Assembly: GCA_031291645.1 (NCBI GenBank)
Contig: JARLIQ010000061.1
Location: 1 to 64,000 of the forward strand
Length of the DNA: 64,000 bases
Reading direction: 5' to 3'
Source of the DNA: Caulobacteraceae bacterium
GTDB lineage: Bacteria > Pseudomonadota > Alphaproteobacteria > Caulobacterales > Caulobacteraceae
A program made the translations under genes and the position numbers. Shown here piece after piece: positions 17,282 through 25,854 of the stretch (its first letter is position 1; each line of letters starts with the position of its first letter). Under the pieces are notes generated by a model that saw only the letters and a program-made list of their open reading frames with translations, made no database searches and had not been told where the DNA came from.

Positions 17282-17306
17282 GGATCGCTCGGCCGTCTCG
17301 GGCGTT
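17282..17306 (+). promoter_or_regulatory. Probable sigma-EcfG promoter for ferritin-like gene
   Basis: GGATC (17282-17286), 16 bases, then CGTTAC from 17303. One mismatch from the consensus in the -35 element. The start codon is 37 bases downstream, the usual distance. Confidence 0.45.
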
Positions 17307-17342
17307 ACCCAAGTCGATCGACGGCAAACGGGAGACACGGAC

Positions 17343-17930
17343 ATGGACGACGCCCCTCAGCGCGGCGCGGCGAAGGCCGAGCCGTTCCTCAGCGACATCA
17401 AGACCCTGCGCCAGCGCGCGCGCCAGCACCTGGAGGACGGGGCCGTCACCCAGACCTACGGCGGCGACGTCAAGCGGACGATCGATATCCTGCAGACGGT
17501 GCTGGCGACGGAGCTGGTCTGCGTGCTGCGCTACACCGAACACGCCATCACCGCCTCCGGCATCTCGAGCCAGGCGGTGAGGGGCGAGTTCCGCCAGCAC
17601 GCCAAGGAAGAGCACGAGCACGCCCTGGCGGTGGCCGAGCGGATCAGCCAGCTGGGCGGGACGCCCAACTTCGACCCCGAGGGCTTGGCCGGCCGCTCGG
17701 CCTCCCAGTACGCCAAGGGCGAGAACCTGGTCGACATGATCCGGGAGAACCTGATCGCCGAGCGGATCGCGGTCGACCACTACCGCGAGCTGGTCCGCTA
17801 CTTCGCCGACCGCGACCCGGCCACCCGGGTGATGATCGAGGGGATCCTGGCGGTCGAGGAGGAGCACGCTGACGACATGCACGACCTTCTGGTCGCGCAC
17901 GAGGGCAAGCCGATGCTGCCGGACAACTGA
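17343..17930 (+). CDS. Ferritin-like / bacterioferritin-type protein
   Basis: A 195-residue four-helix protein with the spaced Glu and His residues of a di-iron site: TELVCVLRYTEHAI, FRQHAKEEHEHALAVAERI, NLIAERIAVDHYRELVRYF and ILAVEEEHADDMHDLL. It resembles stand-alone bacterioferritin-like (Dps-related) stress proteins in alphaproteobacteria. It could store iron or consume peroxide in the cytosol. The ATG at 17343 has GGGAG upstream. The next gene has its own exact sigma-EcfG promoter. Confidence 0.85.
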   Translation: MDDAPQRGAAKAEPFLSDIKTLRQRARQHLEDGAVTQTYGGDVKRTIDILQTVLATELVCVLRYTEHAITASGISSQAVRGEFRQHAKEEHEHALAVAERISQLGGTPNFDPEGLAGRSASQYAKGENLVDMIRENLIAERIAVDHYRELVRYFADRDPATRVMIEGILAVEEEHADDMHDLLVAHEGKPMLPDN

Positions 17931-17942
17931 AGCGCCGGAGCT

Positions 17943-17967
17943 GGAACATCGCGAACCGGCGGACGTT
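17943..17967 (+). promoter_or_regulatory. Sigma-EcfG promoter for the 18009-cfa unit
   Basis: GGAAC (17943-17947), exactly 16 bases, then CGTTGA from 17964: a perfect match to the general-stress consensus. It lies 41 bases before the ATG at 18009 and could drive that gene and the downstream fatty-acid cyclopropanation gene. Confidence 0.8.
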
Positions 17968-18008
17968 GAAACGGATCAGTGGAGCCAGGCGATCGGAGGA
18001 GGACGGCC

Positions 18009-18329
18009 ATGCCCCGCGGCGACAAGACCAAGTACACCGACAAGCAGGCGCGCAAGGCCGACCACATCGCGGAGGGCTACGAGCGCCGCGGCGTCTCGGA
18101 GACCGAAGCCGAACGCCGCGCCTGGGCCACGGTCAACAAGGACGACGGTGGCGGCAAGGAGCCGGGCGGCTCCGGCCACGGCCACAACACCGGGCATCCC
18201 GCCGCGCATAAGGGCGGCCGGATCGGCGCCGAGGCCTCGGCCCACCGTTCCGCCGCCGACCGCTCCGTCTCAGCCCGCAAGGCCGCCGCGACGCGCAAGC
18301 GCAACGCCGAACACCACGCCTCGCGCTGA
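18009..18329 (+). CDS. Small basic stress-associated protein (KYTDKQxRKADHI family)
   Basis: A 106-residue, highly charged protein beginning MPRGDKTKYTDKQARKADHI, then EGYERRGVSETEAERRAWATVNK. This N-terminal block is conserved in many small alphaproteobacterial proteins sometimes annotated as plasmid stabilisation proteins; I know of no proven function. The C-terminal half is rich in Gly, His, Ala, Lys and Arg and probably disordered. Shine-Dalgarno GGAGGA precedes the ATG, and an exact sigma-EcfG promoter lies upstream. The next gene starts 16 bases downstream. Confidence 0.75.
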   Translation: MPRGDKTKYTDKQARKADHIAEGYERRGVSETEAERRAWATVNKDDGGGKEPGGSGHGHNTGHPAAHKGGRIGAEASAHRSAADRSVSARKAAATRKRNAEHHASR

Positions 18330-18345
18330 GCCGGGGAGCGGGGCG

Positions 18346-19614
18346 ATGCTGCGAAGGTTCCTCAAACGGGTGATCCGGCATGGGCGCCTGAGGGTGGTGA
18401 TGGACGGCCAGGCGCCGTTCGAGGTCGGCGAGCCGCCCTCGGGCGGGCGGCCGATCCTGACCTTGCGGATCAAGGGGCGGCTGACCCCGCTCAAGCTGCT
18501 GCTCAATCCGGACCTGGAGGCCGGCGAGGCCTATCAGGACGGGCGGCTGGTGGTCGAGAACGGGACGCTGCCTGAGCTGCTGGAGCTGGTCGGACGCAAC
18601 CTCTCCGAACGGCCGCTCTCGCGCCTCCAGCGGCTGGCGGCCCGGCTGTCCAGCGGCCGGACGGTCAATGGACGGCGCGCCGCGCGGCGCAACGCGGCCC
18701 ACCACTACGACCTCTCCGGGACGCTCTACCGGGCCTTCCTGGACCAGGACCTGCAGTACTCCTGCGCCTACTTCCGACGCGGGACCGAGTCCCTGGAGGA
18801 GGCCCAGCTGAACAAGAAGCGGCACATCGCCGCCAAGCTCGCCCTGGCCCCCGACCAGCACGTGCTGGACATCGGCTGCGGCTGGGGCGGCATGGCGCTG
18901 TTCCTGGCCGAGGCCGCGCCGGGCGTGCGGGTGACCGGCGTCACCCTGTCGCGCGAGCAGCTCGACGTCGCGCGCGAGCGGGCCGTTCGGGCGGGCCTCG
19001 CCGACCGGGTGCGCTTCGAGCTCTGCGACTATCGCGACCTGGGCGGCCGGTACGACCGGATCGTCTCGGTCGGCATGTTCGAGCATGTCGGCCCGACCCA
19101 CTACGAGGCCTTCTTCCAGGCCGTCCGCAACCGCCTGACCCCGACCGGCGTGGCCCTGGTCCACACCATCGGCCGGCGCGCGGGCGGCGGGGTCAACCCC
19201 TGGATCGCCAGGCACATCTTCCCCGGCGGCTACATCCCAAGCCTGGCCCAGATCGCCGAGGCGGTCTCGGCCACCCCGCTGTGGATCACCGACGTCGAGG
19301 TCCTGCGGCTGCACTACGCGCGCACGCTGGACCTCTGGCGCGAGCGGTTCATGAGCCGGCGCGAGGAACTCGCGCGGGTGTACGACGAGCCGTTCCTGCG
19401 CATGTGGGAATTCTACTTCGCCGCCTGCGCGATGAGCTTCCGCCACGGCGACCTGGCGGTCTTCCAGGTCCAGCTCGCCGCCGACGTCGACGCCCTGCCG
19501 ATCGCCCGGGACTACATGATGGCCGAGGAGCAACGCCTGGCGGCCGGCCGGCGGCGGACGCTCACGGTTGTCGGGGGCGTGGGCGCCCCGGCAGCGCCTG
19601 GATCAGGAAGCTGA
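18346..19614 (+). CDS. cfa: Cyclopropane-fatty-acyl-phospholipid synthase family protein
   Basis: A 422-residue SAM-dependent enzyme. The N-terminal region to about residue 110 carries the Cfa-type lipid-binding part. It is followed by AHHYDLSGTLYRAFLDQDLQYSCAYF, the SAM-binding loop VLDIGCGWGGMALFLAE, GVTLSREQLDVAR, VSVGMFEHVG and WEFYFAACAMSFRHG. It transfers a methylene group to unsaturated acyl chains of membrane phospholipids. It follows the stress protein at 18009 by 16 bases, so the same sigma-EcfG promoter could drive it. A shorter paralogue lies at 23918. Its end overlaps the convergent small membrane gene. Confidence 0.9.
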   Translation: MLRRFLKRVIRHGRLRVVMDGQAPFEVGEPPSGGRPILTLRIKGRLTPLKLLLNPDLEAGEAYQDGRLVVENGTLPELLELVGRNLSERPLSRLQRLAARLSSGRTVNGRRAARRNAAHHYDLSGTLYRAFLDQDLQYSCAYFRRGTESLEEAQLNKKRHIAAKLALAPDQHVLDIGCGWGGMALFLAEAAPGVRVTGVTLSREQLDVARERAVRAGLADRVRFELCDYRDLGGRYDRIVSVGMFEHVGPTHYEAFFQAVRNRLTPTGVALVHTIGRRAGGGVNPWIARHIFPGGYIPSLAQIAEAVSATPLWITDVEVLRLHYARTLDLWRERFMSRREELARVYDEPFLRMWEFYFAACAMSFRHGDLAVFQVQLAADVDALPIARDYMMAEEQRLAAGRRRTLTVVGGVGAPAAPGSGS

Positions 19615-19744
19615 TCAGCAGCAGGGCGGCGAAGACCAGGAACAGAACCTTGGCCATCGCCGCGGCGATCCCGGCCAGAGCGAAGAAGCCGAGCGCGCCG
19701 GCGAGCACGGCGAAGGCTGCGAAACACAGGGTCCAGTAGAGCAT
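19562..19744 (-). CDS. DUF1328 (YtjA-type) small membrane protein
   Basis: A 60-residue protein with two hydrophobic helices, starting MLYWTLCFAAFAVLAGALGF and continuing LAGIAAAMAKVLFLVFAALLLISFLI. This pattern is the DUF1328/YtjA family, about 54-60 residues. The ATG at 19744 has AGGAGAG upstream; the frame extends to 19828 but lacks family similarity there. It overlaps the end of the convergent cfa gene by 53 bases. A consensus sigma-EcfG promoter with 17-base spacer lies about 55 bases upstream. Confidence 0.85.
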   Translation of the reverse strand: MLYWTLCFAAFAVLAGALGFFALAGIAAAMAKVLFLVFAALLLISFLIQALPGRPRPRQP

Positions 19745-19798
19745 CCGGCTCTCCTCTGCGCCGGACGGCTCCGGCAGGCCCCCGCGCCCGGGTGAACC

Positions 19799-19824
19799 AA
19801 CGCCGTCGCGGCCGGACGGGTTCC
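19799..19824 (-). promoter_or_regulatory. Sigma-EcfG promoter for DUF1328 gene
   Basis: Minus-strand GGAAC (19820-19824), 17 bases, then CGTT (19799-19802). Both elements are exact. It lies between gnd and the DUF1328 gene, pointing at the latter. Confidence 0.65.
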
Positions 19825-19849
19825 GCATCCTGGGACCTGCGCCCTCGCA

Positions 19850-20833
19850 TCATCCCGCGGGCGGCGCCTCGACGTGGCCGCCGAAGCCGAAGCGCATGGC
19901 CGAGAGCAGGCGTTCGCCGAAGGTGTGCTCCTCGCGCGAGCGGAAGCGGGCGAACAGCGAAGCCGCCAGGACGTCGGCCGGGACCGCCTCCTCGATCGCC
20001 GCTTCGATGGTCCAGCGGCTCTCGCCGCTGTCGGCCACCGATCCGGTGAAGCCCGCCAGGCCCGCGTCGTCCGCCAGGGCCTGGGCGATCAGGTCCAGCA
20101 GCCAGGAGGAGACGACGCTGCCGCGCCGCCAGACCTCGGCGATGTCGGTCAGGTTCAGCGCGAACCGCTCGCCCGGCGGCAGGACCTCGGCGCTCTTGTT
20201 CTTCAGGATGTCGAAACCCTCGGCATAGGCCTGCATCAGGCCGTACTCGATGCCGTTGTGGACCATCTTGACGAAGTGGCCGGCGCCGGGCGGGCCGGCG
20301 TGGATGTAGCCCAGCTCGGCGGTCTTGCCGGCGTCCGGCTTGCGGCGCGTGCGCGGGATGTCGCCGAGGCCGGGGGCGAGGGTCGCCAGGATCGGGTCGA
20401 TCAGGGCCAGCATCTCGGGCTCGCCGCCGACCATCATGCAATAGCCGCGATCAAGGCCCCACACCCCGCCGGAGGTGCCGACGTCGACGTAATTCAGCCC
20501 GCGGGCCTTGAGCGCCGCGGCGCGGCGGATGTCGTCCTTGTAGAAGCTGTTGCCGCCGTCGATCAGAAGATCGCCCGGCTCCATCCGCGCCGCCAAGGCC
20601 TCGATCGTCTCCTCGGTCGGCGCGCCGGCGGGCAGCATCACCCAGAAGATCCTGGGCGGCGAGAGCTGGGCGACCAGGTCGGCGAGGTCAGCGGCGCCCG
20701 ACGCGCCATGGCCGGCGACCGCCGCCACGGCCTCGGCGCTGCGGTCGTAGACCACGCACGAATGGCCGCCCCGCATCAGCCGGCGCGCGATGGCCCCGCC
20801 CATCCGGCCGAGGCCGATCACTCCAATCTGCAT
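19850..20833 (-). CDS. gnd: 6-phosphogluconate dehydrogenase (decarboxylating), short form
   Basis: A 327-residue protein with the Rossmann motif [19 protein letters not shown], then [34 protein letters not shown] and [21 protein letters not shown], the substrate-site signature of the short GndA/YqeC type. It oxidises 6-phosphogluconate to ribulose-5-phosphate in the pentose phosphate pathway. The ATG at 20833 starts the nucleotide fold directly. It follows tkt by 49 bases on the same strand, so tkt-gnd is one unit, probably under the sigma-EcfG promoter of tkt. Confidence 0.93.
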   Translation of the reverse strand: MQIGVIGLGRMGGAIARRLMRGGHSCVVYDRSAEAVAAVAGHGASGAADLADLVAQLSPPRIFWVMLPAGAPTEETIEALAARMEPGDLLIDGGNSFYKDDIRRAAALKARGLNYVDVGTSGGVWGLDRGYCMMVGGEPEMLALIDPILATLAPGLGDIPRTRRKPDAGKTAELGYIHAGPPGAGHFVKMVHNGIEYGLMQAYAEGFDILKNKSAEVLPPGERFALNLTDIAEVWRRGSVVSSWLLDLIAQALADDAGLAGFTGSVADSGESRWTIEAAIEEAVPADVLAASLFARFRSREEHTFGERLLSAMRFGFGGHVEAPPAG

Positions 20834-20882
20834 CTTGGTCTCCCAGACTCCGCAGCGCGCGCAAGCCGCGCCCGGCGGCCGA

Positions 20883-23009
20883 TCATTCCGGCTTCGCCCG
20901 CGCCGCCGCAAGTCGGGCCCGGGCGGCCTCGCACACATGCCCGGCGGTGAAGCCGAAGCGCTGCATCAAGGGCCCGATCGGGGCGGAGGCGCCGAAGCCG
21001 TGCATGGCGATGACCTCGCCCTCGGGGCCGGCGTAGCGGTCCCAGCCCAGGGGGGCGGCCGCCTCGACGGCGACGCGGGCGATGACGGCGCTGGGCAGCA
21101 CCGTTTCGCGGTAGGCGGCGTCCTGCGCCTCGAACAGCTCGAACGAGGGCATGGAGACGACGCGGGCGCGCACGCCCTCGGCCGCCAGCGCCTGTTGGGC
21201 CGCGACGCACAGCGAGACCTCCGCCCCGCTCGCCATCAGGATCACCTCCGGCGCGCCGCCCGGCGCGTCGGCCAGCACATAGGCGCCGCGCGCTACGCCC
21301 GAAGCCGGCGCATAGCGCGTGCGGTCCAGCGTCGGCAGCGGCTGGCGCGAGAGCACCAGGCAGGCCGGCGCGTGCGGCCGCGACAGCACGGTGCGCCAGG
21401 CCTCGGCCGTCTCGTTGGCGTCGGCGGGGCGCAGGACGACGAGGCCGGGGATGGCGCGCAGGCCGGCCAGCTGCTCGATCGGCTGGTGGGTCGGCCCGTC
21501 CTGGCCCAGGCCGATGGAATCGTGGGTGAAGATGAAGACCACCGGCAGCTTCATCAGCGCCGCCAGCCGGATCGGCGGGCGCATGTAGTCGCTGAACACC
21601 AGGAAGGTGCCGGTGAAGGGGCGAAGGCGCGTGAGGGCGAGGCCGTTGCTGACGGCGCCCATGACGTGCTCGCGGACGCCATAGTGGAAATTCCGCCCGC
21701 CATAGAAGGCGGACTCGAAGTCGCCCGCGTCCGCCGCCTCCAGCCGGGTCTTGGTCGAGGGCGCGAGGTCGGCCGAGCCGCCCAGCAGCCAGGGGAACCG
21801 CGGGGCGATGGCGTTCAGCACCTTGCCCGAGGCCTCGCGGGTGGCCACGCCCTTTTCGTCCGACTCGAAGACGGGGATGTCCCGGTCCCAGCCCTCGGGC
21901 GCCTGGCCGGCCAGCATCTGGCGAAGGGCGCGGGCCTCGTCCGGATGGGCCGTCCCGTAGTCCGCGACCATCGCGTCCCAGGCCTGGCGCAGCGGACGGC
22001 CGCGCCCCCCGACGCCGGCCTGAAACCGCTCCGGCACGCCATCAGGGACCAGGAACCGGGCGTCCTCCGGCCAGCCGTAGGCGCGCTTGGTCAGCCGCAC
22101 CTCCGCCTCGCCCAGCGGATCGCTGTGGGCCTTGGCCGTGCCCTGCTCGTGCGGCGAGCCGTAGCCGATGACGCTGCGCACGATGATCAGGGTTGGCCGG
22201 TCGGCGCTCGCCTTGAACGCCTCGACGGCGCGGGCGAAGGCCTCGCGGTCGTTGGCGTCGTCCACCGTCCGGACCGCCCAGCCGTAGGCTTCGAACCGCC
22301 TGGCCACATCCTCGTCGAACGCCAGGTCCGCGGCGCCCTCGATGGTCACGCTGTTGCGGTCGTAGATCCAGCAGAGGTTGGACAGCTTCAGGTGGCCCGC
22401 GAGCGAGCCGGCCTCGCCGGAGACGCCCTCCATCAGGTCGCCGTCGCTGCAGATCGTGAACACGTCGTAGTCGAACAGCGGAAAGTCGGGCCGGTTGAAC
22501 CGCGCAGCCAGCCACCGCTCGGCGATGGCCAGGCCGACGCTGACGCCGACGCCCTGGCCGAGCGGGCCAGTGGTGGTCTCGACGCCGGTGGTCAGCCCGT
22601 ACTCCGGATGGCCGGCGCAGACGCTGTCCAACTGTCGGAACGACTTGATGTCGTCCAGGCTGATCGCCGGCTGGTCGGTCGGCCGCCCGTCCAGCCCCAG
22701 CCGGCGCACGCCCGCCAGGTGGATCAGGGCGTAGAGCAGCATCGAAGCGTGGCCGTTCGACAGCACGAACCGGTCGCGGTTCGGCCATTCGGGATGGTCC
22801 GGGTCATAGCGCAGGAAGCGCCGCCAGAGGGTGTAGGCGACCGGGGCCAGGCCCATGGGCGCGCCGGCGTGGCCGGACTTGGCCTCTTCGACCGCGTCGA
22901 TGGCCAGGGTGCGGATGGTGTTGACGGCGAGGTCGTCGAGGTCGGCGCCGGCGCCCCCGCGATCGTCGGGCGCCCGCGGCGCGAAAGCCGGACCGGTCTG
23001 GTGTGGCAT
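20883..23009 (-). CDS. tkt: Transketolase
   Basis: The 708-residue enzyme shows all main transketolase signatures: [61 protein letters not shown], the thiamine-diphosphate motif [14 protein letters not shown] and the C-terminal [19 protein letters not shown]. It moves two-carbon units between pentose and hexose phosphates. The ATG at 23009 is chosen; an in-frame codon at 23051 would give 14 extra residues but overlaps the promoter. An exact sigma-EcfG promoter lies 41 bases upstream. gnd follows. Confidence 0.95.
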   Translation of the reverse strand: MPHQTGPAFAPRAPDDRGGAGADLDDLAVNTIRTLAIDAVEEAKSGHAGAPMGLAPVAYTLWRRFLRYDPDHPEWPNRDRFVLSNGHASMLLYALIHLAGVRRLGLDGRPTDQPAISLDDIKSFRQLDSVCAGHPEYGLTTGVETTTGPLGQGVGVSVGLAIAERWLAARFNRPDFPLFDYDVFTICSDGDLMEGVSGEAGSLAGHLKLSNLCWIYDRNSVTIEGAADLAFDEDVARRFEAYGWAVRTVDDANDREAFARAVEAFKASADRPTLIIVRSVIGYGSPHEQGTAKAHSDPLGEAEVRLTKRAYGWPEDARFLVPDGVPERFQAGVGGRGRPLRQAWDAMVADYGTAHPDEARALRQMLAGQAPEGWDRDIPVFESDEKGVATREASGKVLNAIAPRFPWLLGGSADLAPSTKTRLEAADAGDFESAFYGGRNFHYGVREHVMGAVSNGLALTRLRPFTGTFLVFSDYMRPPIRLAALMKLPVVFIFTHDSIGLGQDGPTHQPIEQLAGLRAIPGLVVLRPADANETAEAWRTVLSRPHAPACLVLSRQPLPTLDRTRYAPASGVARGAYVLADAPGGAPEVILMASGAEVSLCVAAQQALAAEGVRARVVSMPSFELFEAQDAAYRETVLPSAVIARVAVEAAAPLGWDRYAGPEGEVIAMHGFGASAPIGPLMQRFGFTAGHVCEAARARLAAARAKPE

Positions 23010-23049
23010 CTGGCCCGTCAACTCCAGTCTCTGTCCGCCCGGTGGGGGC

Positions 23050-23074
23050 AACGGTCAGCGCAGACGGCGGTTCC
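23050..23074 (-). promoter_or_regulatory. Sigma-EcfG promoter for tkt-gnd
   Basis: Minus-strand GGAAC (23070-23074), exactly 16 bases, then CGTT (23050-23053). It is 41 bases before the tkt ATG. Stress control of the pentose phosphate enzymes would match a need for NADPH or precursors during stress. Confidence 0.75.
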
Positions 23075-23160
23075 GCGCCGCAGCCGATGTCGCCATGTTT
23101 CCCATCCCGGCGCCCGGCGCCAGCAGGGTCTTGGACCGGCCAGCGCGTCAGACCAGCGCG

Positions 23161-23370
23161 TCAGGCGACCGCGTCGGACGGTCCGACGGCGCGCCGAACG
23201 CTGAACAGCAGAGCGTCGTCGGACCAGACCTCGACGGCCACGTGGTTGGGCGAGTCCTCCAGGCGTTGGAGGGCGATCTCGCGCACCCGCCTTTCGTCGC
23301 GCGCGGTCGCGAAATCGAGCGTCGAGACCGAGTAGCGGGTGTCTTGGATATAGAGGCTGTAGGTACGCAT
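23161..23370 (-). CDS. Small hypothetical protein
   Basis: A 69-residue protein starting MRTYSLYIQDTRYSVSTLDF, with no signal peptide or membrane segment. A middle acidic/basic helix (ATARDERRVREIALQRLED) is followed by VAVEVWSDDALLFSVRR. The alternating strand-helix-strand look suggests a small folded domain. The ATG at 23370 has AAGGA 8 bases upstream, which favours it over the longer frame reaching 23619. Its neighbours are tkt and the NepR-like gene. Function unknown. Confidence 0.65.
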   Translation of the reverse strand: MRTYSLYIQDTRYSVSTLDFATARDERRVREIALQRLEDSPNHVAVEVWSDDALLFSVRRAVGPSDAVA

Positions 23371-23609
23371 CGTCACATCCTTCGATACGACGGCCGCGGC
23401 GTCGCACCCCGGCAGGAGCGCAATCGCCGCCGCCCACCTTATGTCCTGAGATCGCCGTGTCCATACCCAAGTTGGGTGAGGCCAAGCCGGCGGACGCGGC
23501 CGGCCGGAGCGACGATCCACAGGCAATTCACCCACGCCGGTGAACCGGAGCCGCGCGGCGGAGCGATCCTGAGGCGCGGAAGCCTGGTCAAGGGCGTGGC
23601 GACCGCGGA

Positions 23610-23783
23610 TCAGCAGCACGGATGGCCCTCGCGCTGGTCGGCGCGGCGCAATATTTCGAGAAACTCCTCGGGAACCGGATCGTGCACGACGGGGTCCAGC
23701 ATCCCACGCAACCGCAAGGCGATGGCGTGCTGCGTGATCCGCGCGTCGCGCAGCTTGAGTTCCCAGTCCAGGGCCTTGTCCAT
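23610..23783 (-). CDS. NepR-like anti-sigma factor
   Basis: A 57-residue protein, MDKALDWELKLRDARI at the start, then LRLRGMLDPVVHDPVPEEFL and EILRRAD, ending GHPCC. The two short helices joined by a VxxxPVPxxFLxxL linker match the NepR family, which binds and inactivates the general-stress sigma factor EcfG until phosphorylated PhyR removes it. The usual locus places nepR beside ecfG and phyR; here neither is present, so this would be an orphan or second copy. An exact sigma-EcfG promoter lies about 75 bases upstream, giving a likely feedback loop. No strong Shine-Dalgarno is seen. Family assignment is by motif, not by search. Confidence 0.7.
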   Translation of the reverse strand: MDKALDWELKLRDARITQHAIALRLRGMLDPVVHDPVPEEFLEILRRADQREGHPCC

Positions 23784-23856
23784 AGTCCGCCCACCGACCG
23801 TCCCGCCGCCGCTCGCCGCCGGACCATCGTCCTCATTGAATTATCGCTGCCCAGGC

Positions 23857-23881
23857 AACGCCCTGGCGGCGCTCAGGTTCC
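23857..23881 (-). promoter_or_regulatory. Sigma-EcfG promoter for the NepR-like gene
   Basis: Minus-strand GGAAC (23877-23881), exactly 16 bases, then CGTT (23857-23860). It lies between the end of the second cfa gene (23918) and the NepR-like gene, with a leader of roughly 65 bases. Confidence 0.75.
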
Positions 23882-23917
23882 GCCCGCCCCGGGCGACCGG
23901 GCGAGCCGGGCGCCCGT

Positions 23918-25030
23918 TCAGCGATCGAGCCGCCAGCCGCCCGGCACGCCGTCCGGCGACAGGACGAACTGTCCGACGCTGATCGACCGGCTGCGGAAGC
24001 CGCCGGCGCAGCAGCGCAGGTAGTAGTCCCACATCCGGCAGAACCGCTCGCCATAGCGGGCGGCCAGCCGTTCGCGGTGGGACTGGAAGTTGTCGTACCA
24101 GGCCATCAGGGTCAGGTCGTAGTCGGCGCCGAAGTTCTCGACGTCCTCGATCACGAACAGGCCTTCGACGGCGGCCCCGACCTGGCCGACCGTTGGCAGC
24201 ACCCCGTTGGGGAAGATGTACCTGTCGAGCCACGGATCGATGGTCGCCGAGCGCTCGTTGGTCCAGATGGTGTGCAGCACGAACAGGCCGCCCGGCCGCA
24301 GCGCCCGGCGCGCCGTCTGGAAATAGGTCCGATAGTTCTTCGAGCCGACGTGCTCGAACATGCCCATCGAGGCGATGTGGTCGACCTGGCCCTCGAACGC
24401 ACGGTAGTCCATCACCTGGAAATCCGCCGGCAGGCCGGCGTAGCGGCCGCGGGCGTAGAGCGCCTGGACCTGCGAGACGGTGATCCCGACGCCGCTTACG
24501 CCGTATTGCTTGGTCGCATAGCCGATGAAGGCGCCCCAGCCGCAACCGATGTCCAGCACCCGCTGGCCGGCCTCGAGCTTGAGCTTGCGGCAGATCAGGT
24601 CGAGCTTGGCCTCCTGGGCGTCGTCGAGGTTGCGCGCGTCGCGCCAGTAGCCGCAGCTGCCGGTCAGCCGCCGGTCGAAGGTGGCCTGGAAGACGTCGAC
24701 GTCGAGGTCGTAGTGCACCTGGGCGACCCGCCAGGCCCGCGCCCGGCTCTGGCGGTTGAGCAGCCAGGCCTGCAGCGCCATCCAGGCCTTGGCCGGCGGC
24801 GTGGAAAGGCCGGAGTCGAGATGGGCGTCGACCACCCGGTGGAAGAAGCCGTCCAGCTGCTCGCAATCCCACCAGCCGTCCATGTAGGCCTCGCCCAGGC
24901 CAAGCGATCCCTGGGCCAGAACACGGTCGAACAGCCGCCGGTCGTGGACCTGGATGTCCCAGGGCTTGGAGCCGTCGACGGCGATCCCGGCCTTCTCCAA
25001 CAGGCCGCGGATCAGGCTCTCGGCGCTCAT
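23918..25030 (-). CDS. cfa: Cyclopropane-fatty-acyl-phospholipid synthase
   Basis: A 370-residue protein, close to E. coli Cfa (382). It has GSLGLGEAYMDGWWDCEQLDGFF, VHYDLDVDVFQATFDRRLTGSCGYW, the SAM site RVLDIGCGWGAFIGYA, GITVSQVQALYARGR, MGMFEHVGSKNYRTYF and WDYYLRCCAGGFRSR. It should cyclopropanate membrane phospholipids. The ATG at 25030 overlaps the stop of the upstream GT2 gene as ATGA. It is a second Cfa-type enzyme in the window and is closer to the classical E. coli length than the one at 18346. Confidence 0.93.
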   Translation of the reverse strand: MSAESLIRGLLEKAGIAVDGSKPWDIQVHDRRLFDRVLAQGSLGLGEAYMDGWWDCEQLDGFFHRVVDAHLDSGLSTPPAKAWMALQAWLLNRQSRARAWRVAQVHYDLDVDVFQATFDRRLTGSCGYWRDARNLDDAQEAKLDLICRKLKLEAGQRVLDIGCGWGAFIGYATKQYGVSGVGITVSQVQALYARGRYAGLPADFQVMDYRAFEGQVDHIASMGMFEHVGSKNYRTYFQTARRALRPGGLFVLHTIWTNERSATIDPWLDRYIFPNGVLPTVGQVGAAVEGLFVIEDVENFGADYDLTLMAWYDNFQSHRERLAARYGERFCRMWDYYLRCCAGGFRSRSISVGQFVLSPDGVPGGWRLDR

Positions 25031-25854
25031 CGCCCGCGATCCGGCGGTCGCCAGCCCGATCGCGGGCCGGGCGGGACAAGACCGGTCTTGCGGGCCTTCG
25101 GCGACCAGGGCGGGGCGATGGCCGGCCAGATGGGCGCCCGCGTCCGCGGCCTTCGCCGTCCATGCGCGCGCGCCAGCCTGAGCAGGGCGATGTTCTGGCG
25201 GATCACGCCCGCCGGCGTGAGCACCCGCAGCGCGTCGCCCACCATGCGCAGGTCGTCGATCGCGCCCTGCCAGGCGCCGGCCTTCAGCCGCTTGGGCGTA
25301 TGCGAGACGCCGCGCCAGTCGACGATCGCCACCCTGAGGCGGCGGCGGATGATGCGCTCGTTCATGAACACCTCGCCGCTCCAGCGCGGCAGGTTGGCCA
25401 TCGATTCGGCCGCGTCCGACAGCAGCCGCCGGGGCACCACCCGCTCGCCCGACACGAAGTCCAGGCCCATCATCCGGTAGAGGCCGAGGCTGTTGCCGCG
25501 CAAGCTCAGGCTGACGTCGGCCGCGCCGGTCAGGACGGGCTCGGCCAGGGCCGCGATGTCGGCGGCGCACAGCCCGATCAGGTCGGCGTCCAGCAGCATC
25601 AGGTAATCCGAGCGCGCGGCCGCCACGCCCCGGGCCATCGCATAGGTCTTGCCGCGGTTGGAGGTGTAGGAGATCAGCGTCACGCCGCTGAAGGCCGCCA
25701 GGCGTTTGGCGGTCCCGTCGGTCGAGCCGTCGTCTACCACGATGATCTCATCAAGCAGTTGGTGACCGACGATGGCGGTCAGCACCTGGCCGATACGGTC
25801 GGCCTCGTTGTAGGCGCAGATGATACAGCTGATACGTCGCCTTGCCGGACTCAA
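25027..25854 (-). CDS. GT2-family glycosyltransferase
   Basis: A 275-residue family 2 glycosyltransferase with ISCIICAYNEADRIGQVLTAI, the nucleotide-binding EIIVVDDGSTDGT and the DxD-like YLMLLDADLIG. It has no obvious transmembrane helix; the C-terminal 60 residues are basic and Pro-rich and look disordered. It would transfer a sugar to an unknown lipid or glycan acceptor. It is translationally coupled to the cfa gene that follows, which hints at envelope lipid modification. Confidence 0.8.
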   Translation of the reverse strand: MSPARRRISCIICAYNEADRIGQVLTAIVGHQLLDEIIVVDDGSTDGTAKRLAAFSGVTLISYTSNRGKTYAMARGVAAARSDYLMLLDADLIGLCAADIAALAEPVLTGAADVSLSLRGNSLGLYRMMGLDFVSGERVVPRRLLSDAAESMANLPRWSGEVFMNERIIRRRLRVAIVDWRGVSHTPKRLKAGAWQGAIDDLRMVGDALRVLTPAGVIRQNIALLRLARAHGRRRPRTRAPIWPAIAPPWSPKARKTGLVPPGPRSGWRPPDRGR

